The notes beneath the pieces are model-generated. The model did no database searches. It was not told the origin of the DNA and saw only the letters and a program-made list of their open reading frames with translations. Source: Rhizobium acidisoli (GTDB taxonomy: Bacteria; Pseudomonadota; Alphaproteobacteria; Rhizobiales; Rhizobiaceae). From it: a stretch of 64,000 nucleotides of DNA. Made by a program: the position numbers and the translations under genes. Positions within the stretch are counted from its first letter, which is position 1. The number at the start of each line of letters is the position of its first letter. Of this stretch, positions 9,733-17,612 are shown piece by piece. The stretch lies in assembly GCF_002531755.2 (NCBI RefSeq), contig NZ_CP034998.1:930001-994000 (forward strand), read 5' to 3'.

Positions 9733-9782
9733 AAAGCACTTCCAGCAAAAGTGCACAGCGGTTTTGCGTCCGGAATGCGCCA
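9733..9782. repeat. Dispersed element with GTGnACAGCGGTTTT core
   Basis: This stretch upstream of sufE reads AGCACTTCCAGCAAAAGTG then CAGCGGTTTTGCGTCCGGAA. It resembles the stretch at 27262-27343 (CAATTCCAGGAAAAGTGTGA, GCGGTTTT) and a shorter match at 38325-38352. It seems to be a member of a small dispersed intergenic repeat family. Confidence 0.6.
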
Positions 9783-9831
9783 GGAAAAGCTCTAAACTGC
9801 ATATAGGTGAAAGACCGGCGGATTTGAACCG

Positions 9832-9936
9832 TTAAAGCGCGTCACGTCGAACAGGATTGATGCGACACGCTTCAATTCTTTGTTTTTATGCACGTCGTGA
9901 TCTCCAAACCGCGGCCCGCTTGCTGATGACATGCAT
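9832..9936 (-). repeat. Dispersed ~105-bp repeat, copy 1 (minus orientation)
   Basis: Read on the minus strand it has the order ATGCATGTC, GCGGTTT, ACGTGCAT, AAAACAAAG, then a GCGTGTCGCATCAA/GACGTGACGCGC hairpin. This matches the copies at 13447-13550 and 22053-22137. It lies between sufE and the terminator of the DUF5330 gene, in a 349-base gene-free gap. Confidence 0.75.
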
Positions 9937-9937
9937 G

Positions 9938-9975
9938 AAAAAGAAACGCCGTGAGGGATGGGCATCCTCACGGCG
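9938..9975 (-). terminator. Rho-independent terminator of the DUF5330 gene
   Basis: The perfect 10-base stem CGCCGTGAGG / CCTCACGGCG at 9947-9956 and 9966-9975 is followed on the minus strand by TTTCTTTTT. It lies 88 bases after the stop of the minus-strand gene at 10063. Confidence 0.85.
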
Positions 9976-10062
9976 CAGCAACATGCTGAATTAAACAGGG
10001 CAGGCACGTCAGGCATGGGGCATTTCCGCGTCATGCGGGCCACCGATGCAAGCTTGGAAAAT

Positions 10063-10557
10063 TCAGATCGCCGGCTTCGGCGTCGGCAGCGGGATCGCGC
10101 CGGTGACAACCGTCTCGGCGGAGGCGTCATCTTCGACCGGCGGGCGGTAGGGCATTGGCTGGTTCAGCGCGGCCTTTGCCTCGCGTACCTTTTCCTGGAT
10201 GGCGGGTGCGGTAAGCGAGGGCATGGTGAGAGCCACCGGCATTTGCGGTTCGGTATGTTTTGCCGTCGCCGGCGTCTCGTCCTGGAACTGGCTGTCGAGC
10301 AGTTCATAGGCGACGTGGGCGCCTTCACGCGCCCGGTAGCCGAGTGCGGTGAGGGTTTCGGCGCCCTTGGCGCAGACCTCGGGTTTTTCCGAGCACATGC
10401 CGGTGAGGTAGTCATAGGCGCCGCTTGCCGCCGTAAAGGCGTCGGAAAGCTGCAGTCGCGGGCCGCTGGCGAACTTGTCGGAACTCTCGGTGCTGAAGAC
10501 GGAAAGAAGCACGAGCACAAGGCCAAACCAGAAGGATCCTTTGATCAGAAACCACAT
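10063..10557 (-). CDS. DUF5330 family membrane-anchored protein
   Basis: A 164-residue protein beginning MWFLIKGSFWFGLVLVLLSVF, an N-terminal membrane anchor or uncleaved signal. It continues into a soluble segment with two Cys (LTGMCSEKPEVCAKG, residues about 51-65) and a helical region ALGYRAREGAHVAYELLDSQF. The rest is Pro-rich and ends PLPTPKPAI. The CSEKPEVC motif and layout match the alphaproteobacterial DUF5330 family, for which I know no function. The ATG at 10557 begins exactly at the membrane segment; in-frame sequence further upstream lacks this character. Confidence 0.8.
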   Translation of the reverse strand: MWFLIKGSFWFGLVLVLLSVFSTESSDKFASGPRLQLSDAFTAASGAYDYLTGMCSEKPEVCAKGAETLTALGYRAREGAHVAYELLDSQFQDETPATAKHTEPQMPVALTMPSLTAPAIQEKVREAKAALNQPMPYRPPVEDDASAETVVTGAIPLPTPKPAI

Positions 10558-11009
10558 TGTCGTTGCCCATCCTGTTTTCCCGTTCGGTTCTTGTCGCCGA
10601 ATCAGGCCGGTTGTCCGGTGTGATTTCACCCTACCGCCAAGTTGCGAATGCCGCTTTTCGAAACTCACGCGCATTTGCGGCAAATTTAGTTCAAATTTTA
10701 GCGAACGGCATTTGACGGACATTTTAGTCGAATGCGAGCGATCGCCGTTAAGCATCAGGGCAGCACCTGCTTGCAATTGCAGGGCTTTTGCCGGCTCGCC
10801 TTGCCACAGGAGTTAACGCAATGCTGAAATATGAGGAAAATCCGTCGCTTACCTGCCATTAACCACAAAAGGCAAAGGGCCTTTCAGATGCTTCAAAACG
10901 GGATTTTCGGGCCTTTCCGGCTGTGAACAGCGCTTTTGCCTTAGCCTTTCTTTAAGCCGCCGGGGCCTATTGTCCGGATCGATAGACAGCCTTTTTGGGC
11001 GGGTATTGC
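10558..11009. promoter_or_regulatory. Divergent intergenic region with a CtrA-like site
   Basis: This 452-base region separates the minus-strand DUF5330 gene from the plus-strand histidine kinase. It is AT-rich in the middle and holds no convincing gene. At 10941-10955 the sequence TTAG-n7-TTAA is one base from the CtrA consensus TTAA-n7-TTAA of alphaproteobacteria, 55 bases before the kinase start. This is suggestive only. Confidence 0.4.
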
Positions 11010-12551
11010 GTGCGAGTATTGAGTAACATTGGCGGCTGGGTGACGGCGCTCGTAGACCGGGCGGCGACAAGCTGGCTCTCCCGGACGGGCGGCGGTGAAG
11101 CCGTGCGCCAGCGCGAGCTTGCGATCCTGCGCCGCCTCGTGCTGTTCTCGTCGGCTGCTCTTTTTGCCGCTCCCATCGGCCTTTCGGCGGTCACCAGCCC
11201 GGCCGTCGCCTTGCCGGCAGGGGTCGCCATGGTCTTCGCCGCCTTTCTCTTCTCCGCCGTCGGCAGCATCGCACTTGCGCGTCAGGGCTCGTCCGCCGGG
11301 ATCGCGACACAATCGGCCGAGGATTTCTTCCTTGACGCCACCCCCGGCCTCGTCTTCTTCCTCGATCCGCATGGCAGTGTGGCGACGATCGGCGGCCGCG
11401 ACCGGCGCGATTTCCTCGCCTGGATGCGCGATCCCAAGGGCAGGGGCTTCCTGGAGCAGGTGCACGTCTCCGACCGCATCCTTTTCCTGCAGGCGCTCGA
11501 TAGCCTGCGCCGGGGCGAGGATGCCGAGTGCGTCGATCTGCGCATCGACCGGCCCCCGGTCGCGCGCGATCAACGCCAGTTCGCCTATCTCAGAATGGAC
11601 ATGACGGCCCGGCGCGACGCCGACGGCGAACTTGCCGCCGTCATTGCCCAATTGCGTGATGTCTCCGTCGAGCAGCAGCTGCGGGCCGAGGCCCAGAACC
11701 GCGTCGCCGATGCCGAATCGGCAAACGATGCCAAGTCGCGCTTCCTCGCCGCCGTCAGCCACGAGCTGCGCACGCCGCTGAACGCCATTCTCGGTTTTTC
11801 CGATATCCTGATCGGTGAATATTTCGGCAAGTTCGAAAACGACCGTCAGCGCGAATATGTCGGCCTCGTGCGCGAATCCGGCGCCCATCTCCTGTCCGTC
11901 GTCAACACCATGCTCGACATGAGCAAGATCGAAGCCGGCCGCTATGAGCTGATCCTTGAACCTTTCGATATAGCGAGCTCGGTCAAATCCTGCGAATCGA
12001 TGCTGGCCTTGCAGGCCAAGACCAAGGGCCTGACGCTGACGAGCCGGATCCAGCGCGGCCTCGGCGAAATCGTCGCCGATCAGCGCGCCATCCAGCAGAT
12101 CCTCATCAATCTCGTCGGCAATGCCATAAAGTTCACCGAGGCCGGCGGCGTCGTCTCGGTCGATGCGGCGGCGCGCGACGGCATCCTCAAGCTGACGGTC
12201 AGCGATACCGGCATCGGCATTGCGGCCGACAAGCTGGCGTTGCTCGGCCAGCCCTTCGTCCAGATCCAGAACGACTATACCCGCCGCTTCGAAGGCACCG
12301 GCCTTGGTCTTTCCCTGGTCAAGGGATTGGTGGCGCTGCATGGCGGGCATTTCGCCATCGCCAGCCAGCCCGGCGAAGGCACGATCATCACCATCGAGAT
12401 CGCGGTGGACGGCTCGGGCGCCGTGCGCGCCGAGGACGCCGGCCAGGGCGCGACTGTCGAGTTCCCGCCGCGGCTGAAGGGCGCGGTCAATGCAGGTGCA
12501 GAATTGGGGGAGGGGCGTTTCGATGGCCGCGCGCAAGCGAAAATCGCCTAA
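11010..12551 (+). CDS. Cell-cycle type sensor histidine kinase (DivJ/PleC-like)
   Basis: A 513-residue membrane sensor kinase. Two hydrophobic helices at about residues 44-85 anchor it. A degenerate PAS-like segment follows (FFLDATPGLVFFLDPHG), then a HisKA dimerisation domain with SHELRTPLNAILGFSDIL (phospho-His about 251) and a full HATPase with NLVGNAIKFT, DTGIGI and GTGLGLSLVKGL. The H-box type and architecture match DivJ/PleC/PdhS kinases, which act on DivK and so on CtrA. No receiver domain is present. The GTG at 11010 is preferred for its GGGCGGG site; a TTG at 10995 is in frame. The 3' end overlaps the next gene by 29 bases. Assignment to DivJ is inference. Confidence 0.82.
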   Translation: MRVLSNIGGWVTALVDRAATSWLSRTGGGEAVRQRELAILRRLVLFSSAALFAAPIGLSAVTSPAVALPAGVAMVFAAFLFSAVGSIALARQGSSAGIATQSAEDFFLDATPGLVFFLDPHGSVATIGGRDRRDFLAWMRDPKGRGFLEQVHVSDRILFLQALDSLRRGEDAECVDLRIDRPPVARDQRQFAYLRMDMTARRDADGELAAVIAQLRDVSVEQQLRAEAQNRVADAESANDAKSRFLAAVSHELRTPLNAILGFSDILIGEYFGKFENDRQREYVGLVRESGAHLLSVVNTMLDMSKIEAGRYELILEPFDIASSVKSCESMLALQAKTKGLTLTSRIQRGLGEIVADQRAIQQILINLVGNAIKFTEAGGVVSVDAAARDGILKLTVSDTGIGIAADKLALLGQPFVQIQNDYTRRFEGTGLGLSLVKGLVALHGGHFAIASQPGEGTIITIEIAVDGSGAVRAEDAGQGATVEFPPRLKGAVNAGAELGEGRFDGRAQAKIA

Positions 12552-13446
12552 GGGAAAAAGAGGCCGGCAGCAGCCGGGCCTCCTGATGTCGGGTGCAGCG
12601 GCCCTCGGCGGCCTCAGCCTGCAGGGCGCCTCGGTGCTCGGCGGCGTCATCGGCCGCAATCCCTCGGTTGCCGGCGGCACGATCACCTTCGTCGTCATCT
12701 TCTCCTTCGTCGCCGCCAATGCGCTCTGGTATCAGCCGGGCCTGCATCCCCACCCGATTTTCCGCACCCGCGATCCGCAGTCTTCCAACGTGCTCGGCGC
12801 CCGCCGCCCAGCCGAGGAGCAGCAGGGCGACGTCACCACCTTCCGCATCGAGCGGCCGGAGGATGGCGCGACCACAACCAACGCAACGCCGGCGCCAGCC
12901 GCGCCCGGCCAGCAGCCGAGCCAGCTCGTCATGGACATCCAGCAGCAACTGGTGCGCCGTGGCCTCTATAACGGCATACCCGACGGCGTCATCGGCCCAC
13001 GCACCAGTGCAGCCATCCTCTTCTTCGAGGAAACCGTCGGCATGGCCCAGACCGGCGATCCGACGCCGGAGGTGCTGGCGGCGCTGAAGACCGATGCATC
13101 AGGCCCTTCGACCGTTCCCGCGGAAAAGCCGCCCGAGGATGTAAGCTCGAAGGCGGCGGCGGAAGACCCGGTCGCAGCGGCGATCCGCAGCGCCGAAAAG
13201 ACGGTCAAAACCGCTCCGTCATCCGCAAAGCAGGTTCCCTCAAGCGAAATTACCAATGTCGATCTGGTGCTGAAGATCCAGAAGGGCCTTTCCAACATGG
13301 CCTATGCCAATGTCGGCGTCGACGGTGTCGCCGGCGAGCAGACCCGCGCCGCCATCCGCCATTTCCAGAAGCACTACAACCTGCCCGAAAACGGCGAGCC
13401 GACCCAGGCGGTTCTGAAAAAACTCAAGGAAATCGGCGCGATTTAA
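12523..13446 (+). CDS. Peptidoglycan-binding protein with two PG_binding_1 domains
   Basis: A 307-residue protein with a basic N-terminus (AARKRKSPKGKRGRQQ), a membrane segment around residues 50-70 (GGTITFVVIFSFVAANALWY) and a periplasmic part. Two peptidoglycan-binding repeats are visible: IQQQLVRRGLYNGIPDGVIG near residues 140-190, and IQKGLSNMAYANVGVDGVAG with IRHFQKHYNLPENGEPT near 245-300. A low-complexity Ala/Pro/Lys linker separates them. The ATG at 12523 has GAGGGG upstream and lies inside the end of the kinase gene, so the two are probably translated together. This suggests a link between cell-cycle signalling and the cell wall. Confidence 0.85.
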   Translation: MAARKRKSPKGKRGRQQPGLLMSGAAALGGLSLQGASVLGGVIGRNPSVAGGTITFVVIFSFVAANALWYQPGLHPHPIFRTRDPQSSNVLGARRPAEEQQGDVTTFRIERPEDGATTTNATPAPAAPGQQPSQLVMDIQQQLVRRGLYNGIPDGVIGPRTSAAILFFEETVGMAQTGDPTPEVLAALKTDASGPSTVPAEKPPEDVSSKAAAEDPVAAAIRSAEKTVKTAPSSAKQVPSSEITNVDLVLKIQKGLSNMAYANVGVDGVAGEQTRAAIRHFQKHYNLPENGEPTQAVLKKLKEIGAI

Positions 13447-13550
13447 TGCATGTCGCCCGGAAGTGTGCAGCGGTTCCGGGAGAACGACATGCATCAAAAC
13501 AAAGGGCTAAAGCGCGTCGCATGAACCAAGTTTCATGCGGCGCGCTTTGG
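13447..13550 (+). repeat. Dispersed ~105-bp repeat, copy 2, with terminator-like hairpin
   Basis: It begins one base after the stop of the peptidoglycan-binding gene. An inverted pair GCATGTCG / CGACATGC (13448-13455, 13485-13492) is followed by AAAACAAAG. A 17-base hairpin follows (13509-13525 with 13532-13548, one G-T wobble) ending in CTTTGG. It may end the transcript as well as being a member of the repeat family also found at 9832-9936 and 22053-22137. Confidence 0.8.
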
Positions 13551-13597
13551 TGGATAACCGCATTGCCGCCGCTGGCCGTCCGGTCTATACCGCGCCG

Positions 13598-13942
13598 ATG
13601 AGATTACGCGCCGACATCTTCGTTTCCGCCCTCCTGCGCCGTGTCTTCGCCAGCGGCGATTTTGCCGCCGTCGAGAAGAAGGGTGCCGAGGAGGCGGGGG
13701 CGATCTTCATCCGCCAGCATTTTCGCGACGGCCTGGAAACGCTCTATGCGCCGGCGCCGCAGACCGCCTTCGGCGAAGGTGAGGCGGGCGACCGTCTGTT
13801 CGAGATCCGCCTGTCGCGCAGCGAGCCGGAAGCGGTGCGCGCCATGCTGGAGCGGGAACGCCGGTTCGACCCCGATCTTTGGATCGTCGAGCTCGAGGCG
13901 GAGGAACTGGGAGACATGATCCCGCTTGCGCGGGATGGCTGA
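13598..13942 (+). CDS. DUF1491 family protein
   Basis: A 114-residue soluble protein starting MRLRADIFVSALLRRVFASGDFAAVEKKGAEEAGAI in outline, the N-terminal signature of the DUF1491 family found through alphaproteobacteria. It continues with an FIRQHF segment and a C-terminal RERRFDPDLWIVELE motif. No catalytic residues or membrane segments are evident and the function is unknown. An in-frame start 63 bases upstream lies in the repeat hairpin and is unlikely. It converges on the DUF2336 gene, with 21 bases between the stops. Confidence 0.82.
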   Translation: MRLRADIFVSALLRRVFASGDFAAVEKKGAEEAGAIFIRQHFRDGLETLYAPAPQTAFGEGEAGDRLFEIRLSRSEPEAVRAMLERERRFDPDLWIVELEAEELGDMIPLARDG

Positions 13943-13963
13943 GGGCCGGCGGGTCTGCCGATC

Positions 13964-14950
13964 TCAGCGGGACCGCCGCCCCAAGACGCGCATGTCGCGC
14001 TGCGCCGGCGCCTGATTGAGGAAGCGGTGGTTCGGCGTTTCCTGAGGGGCGGGCGCATTGGCCACCTCGGGCTTGTAGGTGTAGCGATCGGCGCGGCGCC
14101 AGGCTTCCACCCGTTCGTGGCATTCCTCCGGATCGAGCGCATCGAGCACCATCCAGCCGCGCGTGACATTGTGCTGCTGTTCGGCAAGATGCGGATAAAG
14201 CTTTTCCAGCACGAAGACGGCGTCGAGAAAGCCCATGCCGAGGCTCGTCAGCGTCGTCGCCAGCTGCTGGCCGGAAAGATCGAGCATGATGCGCTCGGCA
14301 AGCCAGCGGCTGGCCGACAGCGCATCGGCCAGCGCCGTTGCGAAATGCATTGCCTCGCGTGAGCGGGCAAAGCGCACCAGCAGCGCCTCTTGAATGTCGG
14401 TGAGCGTGCGCAGGCCGAGCCTGTCCTCGTCGGCCCGGCCGAGATGGCCGGCCAGGCCGAGAATACGCTCGCGCAACGCCTCTTCATTGGCAACCCGCTG
14501 TTCCTGCAGCGCATCCGCCTCGTTGCTCTCTCCATGCGCCGGCGAAAGCGGCACCGTCTGTGATTCTGCCATCGGCGCCGGTGCGGCGGCCGACCGCGGC
14601 TGGCTCTGGCGCAGTGCCACCAGCGCATCGATGACCTTCGGCGAGAGTGAATCGCGGCTGACGATCGCCTTGACATGCGCTGCACCCTGCATGCGCGCGA
14701 TGGTGATCAGCGTATCGTCGGCGATGGCCTTGGAGGCGGCAAGAAAAGGGGCGGCGATCTCGATCGGCTGGTTGCCAATGAACAGCGCCACGGCCGCCGG
14801 CATGTTTTCGCATTGGGAGAGTGCTGCGACCGCCTGGCGTTTGGCCTCGTCGGAGGAGGCCTGGAAGAGCGGCATGAAAAGTTCGGCAAATTGGCGCAGT
14901 TCGGACCGTGTCGGATGAGACAGGTTCTCGAAACTGCTGACGGTCGCCAT
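13964..14950 (-). CDS. DUF2336 domain protein
   Basis: A 328-residue soluble, mostly alpha-helical protein. The N-terminal 130 residues (SHPTRSELRQFAELFMPLFQASSDEAKRQ..., ALFIGNQPIEIAAPFL) match the HEAT-like DUF2336 domain of alphaproteobacteria. The C-terminal part has further helical repeats (AERIMLDLSGQQLATTL, VLEKLYPHLAEQQ). The function is unknown; relatives have been suggested to take part in regulation, but nothing here shows it. The ATG at 14950 has AAGGAC 12 bases upstream. The annotated frame stays open another 90 bases upstream without a better site. Confidence 0.82.
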   Translation of the reverse strand: MATVSSFENLSHPTRSELRQFAELFMPLFQASSDEAKRQAVAALSQCENMPAAVALFIGNQPIEIAAPFLAASKAIADDTLITIARMQGAAHVKAIVSRDSLSPKVIDALVALRQSQPRSAAAPAPMAESQTVPLSPAHGESNEADALQEQRVANEEALRERILGLAGHLGRADEDRLGLRTLTDIQEALLVRFARSREAMHFATALADALSASRWLAERIMLDLSGQQLATTLTSLGMGFLDAVFVLEKLYPHLAEQQHNVTRGWMVLDALDPEECHERVEAWRRADRYTYKPEVANAPAPQETPNHRFLNQAPAQRDMRVLGRRSR

Positions 14951-15263
14951 CAATACCACGTCCTTTTTCCTGACGGCCAATGGGCCCTCTAGGTCTCGAA
15001 ACCGGTCACGCACAAGAACACCCCGAAAACGCCGAACCAAGGGGAACCACGGGCCGATATGCGCTGGCGGAACGCATGCCGGGCCACATGGTTTATGAAC
15101 AAATCCTACACCGGTAGGGTTAATGCATGCTGAAGATTTTATTAAAATGCGCCAGAAATATGCACGCGGCGCGTGTTACTGCATGAGTAGCCGGCAACAT
15201 CATAAGTCTGGTTTGAAGAGGCACCGCGACGATTGCTCATCGCTGGCATCACAAGGGAAAAGG

Positions 15264-15470
15264 TCAGGCGGCCTTGCGATCGCGCAGCGCGTCCAGCAGC
15301 TTTTCGCGGCTGTCGTGACCGGCCTGATAAAGGTCGAGTGCTGCCGATGCCGCATACTGCGCCTCGACGCTTTTGATGTCGACGCGCCGTTCCGCGCACC
15401 AGGCATCGAGCGCACCGCGCAGAACGTCGAGATCGTCAGGCGAGAAATATGAATTCACCAGCAAAGACAT
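15264..15470 (-). CDS. Small helical protein, paralogue of the gene at 24306
   Basis: A 68-residue protein starting MSLLVNSYFSPDDLDVL with a perfect GGAGG seven bases before the ATG. It shares with the 98-residue product at 24306-24602 the pattern S.DLD.L.G.LD, then AA..L..L.Q.G..S...L..AL, so the two look like members of one rhizobial family of unknown function. It is acidic to neutral, has no signal or membrane segment, and stands alone. The frame runs further upstream, but the ribosome site decides this start. Confidence 0.72.
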   Translation of the reverse strand: MSLLVNSYFSPDDLDVLRGALDAWCAERRVDIKSVEAQYAASAALDLYQAGHDSREKLLDALRDRKAA

Positions 15471-16008
15471 CGCTAGCCTCCGCATTCCGGCAAGAGCGTG
15501 AATATCCGCGATCGATCGGGGCCGGAAATGCGTGATCGACTGGAGCAACCATACGCGTATCGGAGTCGGCTGCAATTAAATATTTTCATGAAGCATTTTT
15601 GCAACATTGCCCCTTTGCCACCGGGTAAGTATGCCGAACTCTTCTCAACTGTATGATTTACTTCTTGTTTTATACTTCGAGTTTCGGTTGGGGCCTTGGG
15701 CGGGCGGCGTGAAACCAAATCAACTCTTCGCGCGTTACAGAGGAAGTAACGTGAACTGTGTTTGGCTCCGCCGAATATTAGTAAACTGTTAACTGTCATC
15801 TGTCTCAATTCGGATGGGAACGACGCGATTTGAGTGTTTGGATCGTTGAAACTCCTGATCACGGTATTTCAACCAGGTGCCGTGGGAAAGGCGCGAATGC
15901 CCTCGGTTCGGTCACTCAGCCACCGCAGGACGCGCCGGCTCGCACATTGGCGGGCAGGGTGAAATCCATCGTAAGTTCATCCGTCTCGGGCAGTGCATGG
16001 AGACGAGA
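15471..16008. other. 538-base gene-free region
   Basis: No convincing gene was found. The stretch 15580-15850 is AT-rich for this genome and may hold promoters for the small genes on either side, but no palindrome or clear promoter stands out. Short open frames here lack ribosome sites and the local codon bias. Confidence 0.5.
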
Positions 16009-16176
16009 ATGGCAATAGTAGTCGCATTGGCGGATCGGCAGCCGCGGGCGCCGCGCCGCCCGGACAAAGAGCCCCGCGAAGCTAAGATCCTCTGGTTCAC
16101 CGGCGTCCGCTACGAGCGGCTGGCCGAGAGCCCTAGGCATGGCCCGGCGCCCGCGCCGCGCGTCAACAAGAAGTAA
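16009..16176 (+). CDS. Small conserved-looking basic protein, unknown function
   Basis: A 55-residue protein, MAIVVALADRQPRAPRRP to PRVNKK, with a GGAGA site eight bases before the ATG. It is basic and Pro/Arg-rich, with a central segment AKILWFTGVRYERLAE that looks like a folded core. Codon use fits the neighbours. I recall similar very short rhizobial proteins but cannot name a family. It converges on the DUF1254 gene with 13 bases between stops, so it fills the space neatly. Confidence 0.55.
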   Translation: MAIVVALADRQPRAPRRPDKEPREAKILWFTGVRYERLAESPRHGPAPAPRVNKK

Positions 16177-16189
16177 CGTCCGCTCAACT

Positions 16190-16738
16190 TTAGCGGGCGC
16201 TAAATTGCTCGCAGCCGGCTTCCGTCAGGAAGTTCCGCGCCGCCTCATTAAAACTTGCCTGTGGCGCCAGCGTCCGCAGCACGGCATAGCCGTCCGGCCG
16301 CGCCATTTCCACTAGGATCGCCTGCTGCAATTCCTGCGGCAGGTTCTTGCGCAGGTCGGTAAGCTGGATCGGGCCGCCGGCCAGGACATCGAGCGCGCCG
16401 CCGACCGAGGTCCTGTCGTTCATGCTGAAGACCTCGTTGGAGGCGCTGTCGTAGATCGCGATCGACCAGAAAGGCACATTGCCCTTGGCGGTGAAGTGCA
16501 CCGGCGCATCCTCGACGTCGAAGGAGCAGACGGCGGTGCGCACGAAGGGGTCGCCATTGGCAAGGCCCGCCTCGTCATACTGGCCGCCGAGCAGCGTGAA
16601 ATTGTTGATGTCGCCCTCCGCCTCCACGCGGGTCGCCGCATCCTTGCCGGTGAAATGCGGCAGCGACAGGATGATGACGAGGTGCAACAGCGCTGCGCCG
16701 AAAAGGCCGGTCAGAATGGCGAAGAAGATCCTAAGCAT
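16190..16738 (-). CDS. DUF1254 family membrane-anchored protein
   Basis: A 182-residue protein with an N-terminal membrane segment (MLRIFFAILTGLFGAALLHLVIILSLP) and a periplasmic beta-rich domain that includes VPFWSIAIYDSASNEVFSMND. This matches the DUF1254 half of the DUF1254/DUF1214 architecture. In many bacteria the two domains are in one long protein; here each is encoded separately with its own membrane anchor. The ATG overlaps the end of the upstream DUF1214 gene by eight bases, so the pair is translationally coupled. Function unknown. Confidence 0.8.
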   Translation of the reverse strand: MLRIFFAILTGLFGAALLHLVIILSLPHFTGKDAATRVEAEGDINNFTLLGGQYDEAGLANGDPFVRTAVCSFDVEDAPVHFTAKGNVPFWSIAIYDSASNEVFSMNDRTSVGGALDVLAGGPIQLTDLRKNLPQELQQAILVEMARPDGYAVLRTLAPQASFNEAARNFLTEAGCEQFSAR

Positions 16739-17318
16739 TGCCGCATCCGGTCTTGGTGAGCTTCGGCATGGCAAGGTCGATCACCCCGGAGCTGCCTGCG
16801 GTCGGCGTGTCGAACAGCGTCAGCACCAGCCGGAAGGTGCCGGCTTCAGGCAAGGCCAGCCAGTTGCCGGGCTGAGCCGCGGCTGAGATGTCGATCGAGA
16901 AGCTGCTGTCCGGCTGGCGCAGCACCGTCCAGGAATTCAGCGCTGCGGGATGCCCGGTCTTCACCGCTGCCGGATTGCCGCCATTGTCGGCGGTAAAGAG
17001 GGTCCAGAGCCGGGCAGGCGGCGTTTGCCCGCTGATGCGGTAACGGCAACCGGCATTCAGCCGCGCACCGTCGTCGTCGACGCTCGCCGTGAAGGTGAGC
17101 CCCTCGGCGCTGCCATAGAGCAGCTTGCCGGCGCGCGCCCGGTGCGACTTGGCATAAGGATCGGCATCGACCGTCTGCAGCGCCGGAAAGGCCTCCCAGG
17201 CACCGAGCTTGATCGCCCCGAAACCCTGCGTCGCATCCAGCGCATACAGCGAAATCATGATCCCGCCGCCGAAGGCGACGATCAGCGTGACCAGGATGAA
17301 GAGGGGGAATCGAAACAC
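16731..17318 (-). CDS. DUF1214 family membrane-anchored protein
   Basis: A 195-residue protein beginning with a membrane segment (MFRFPLFILVTLIVAFGGGIMISLYAL) and continuing into a DUF1214 domain: IKLGAWEAFPALQTVDADPY, YRISGQTPPARLWTLFTAD, and NGGNPAAVKTG. It is the first gene of the two-gene unit with the DUF1254 protein. The split anchors suggest the two domains assemble on the outer face of the inner membrane. No enzymatic residues could be identified. Confidence 0.82.
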   Translation of the reverse strand: MFRFPLFILVTLIVAFGGGIMISLYALDATQGFGAIKLGAWEAFPALQTVDADPYAKSHRARAGKLLYGSAEGLTFTASVDDDGARLNAGCRYRISGQTPPARLWTLFTADNGGNPAAVKTGHPAALNSWTVLRQPDSSFSIDISAAAQPGNWLALPEAGTFRLVLTLFDTPTAGSSGVIDLAMPKLTKTGCGNA

Positions 17319-17427
17319 GTCAAGACCTTGGAAACCATATCAGATGAAGGGTTACCACTGATTCTGGCAGGGTGGAATGCCATGCGACGACATGGACGCC
17401 GATCTGTCCGGTTAACGCCGATGCCTG

Positions 17428-17565
17428 CCCCTCACCCTAACCCTCTCCCCGTTTTGATGGGGAGAGGGGACGTGCCCTACCAGACGTTAGCGAGAGACCG
17501 AGAGGTCATGGCTTGGCCCCTTCGCCCCGCGTGCGGGGAGCAGGTGGCGGCAGCCGGATGAGGGG
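17428..17565. repeat. 138-bp dispersed intergenic palindrome, copy 2
   Basis: It has the same length, ends (CCCCTCA / TGAGGGG) and internal CCCTAACCCTCTCCCCG motif as the copy at 993-1130. The left flank GTTAACGCCGA is also similar in both. It sits between the DUF1214 promoter and the end of the PBP1A gene, in a gap of 294 bases. Confidence 0.78.
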
Positions 17566-17612
17566 CTACCCTCGCCGATCTCCCGGCATCGTTCGACGCA
17601 TCCGCTCAGGAT

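Noticed and set aside
10941..12719. A 592-codon open frame antisense to the histidine kinase
   Set aside because: Same reason: long antisense frames are common in this GC-rich genome, and the plus strand clearly encodes the kinase.
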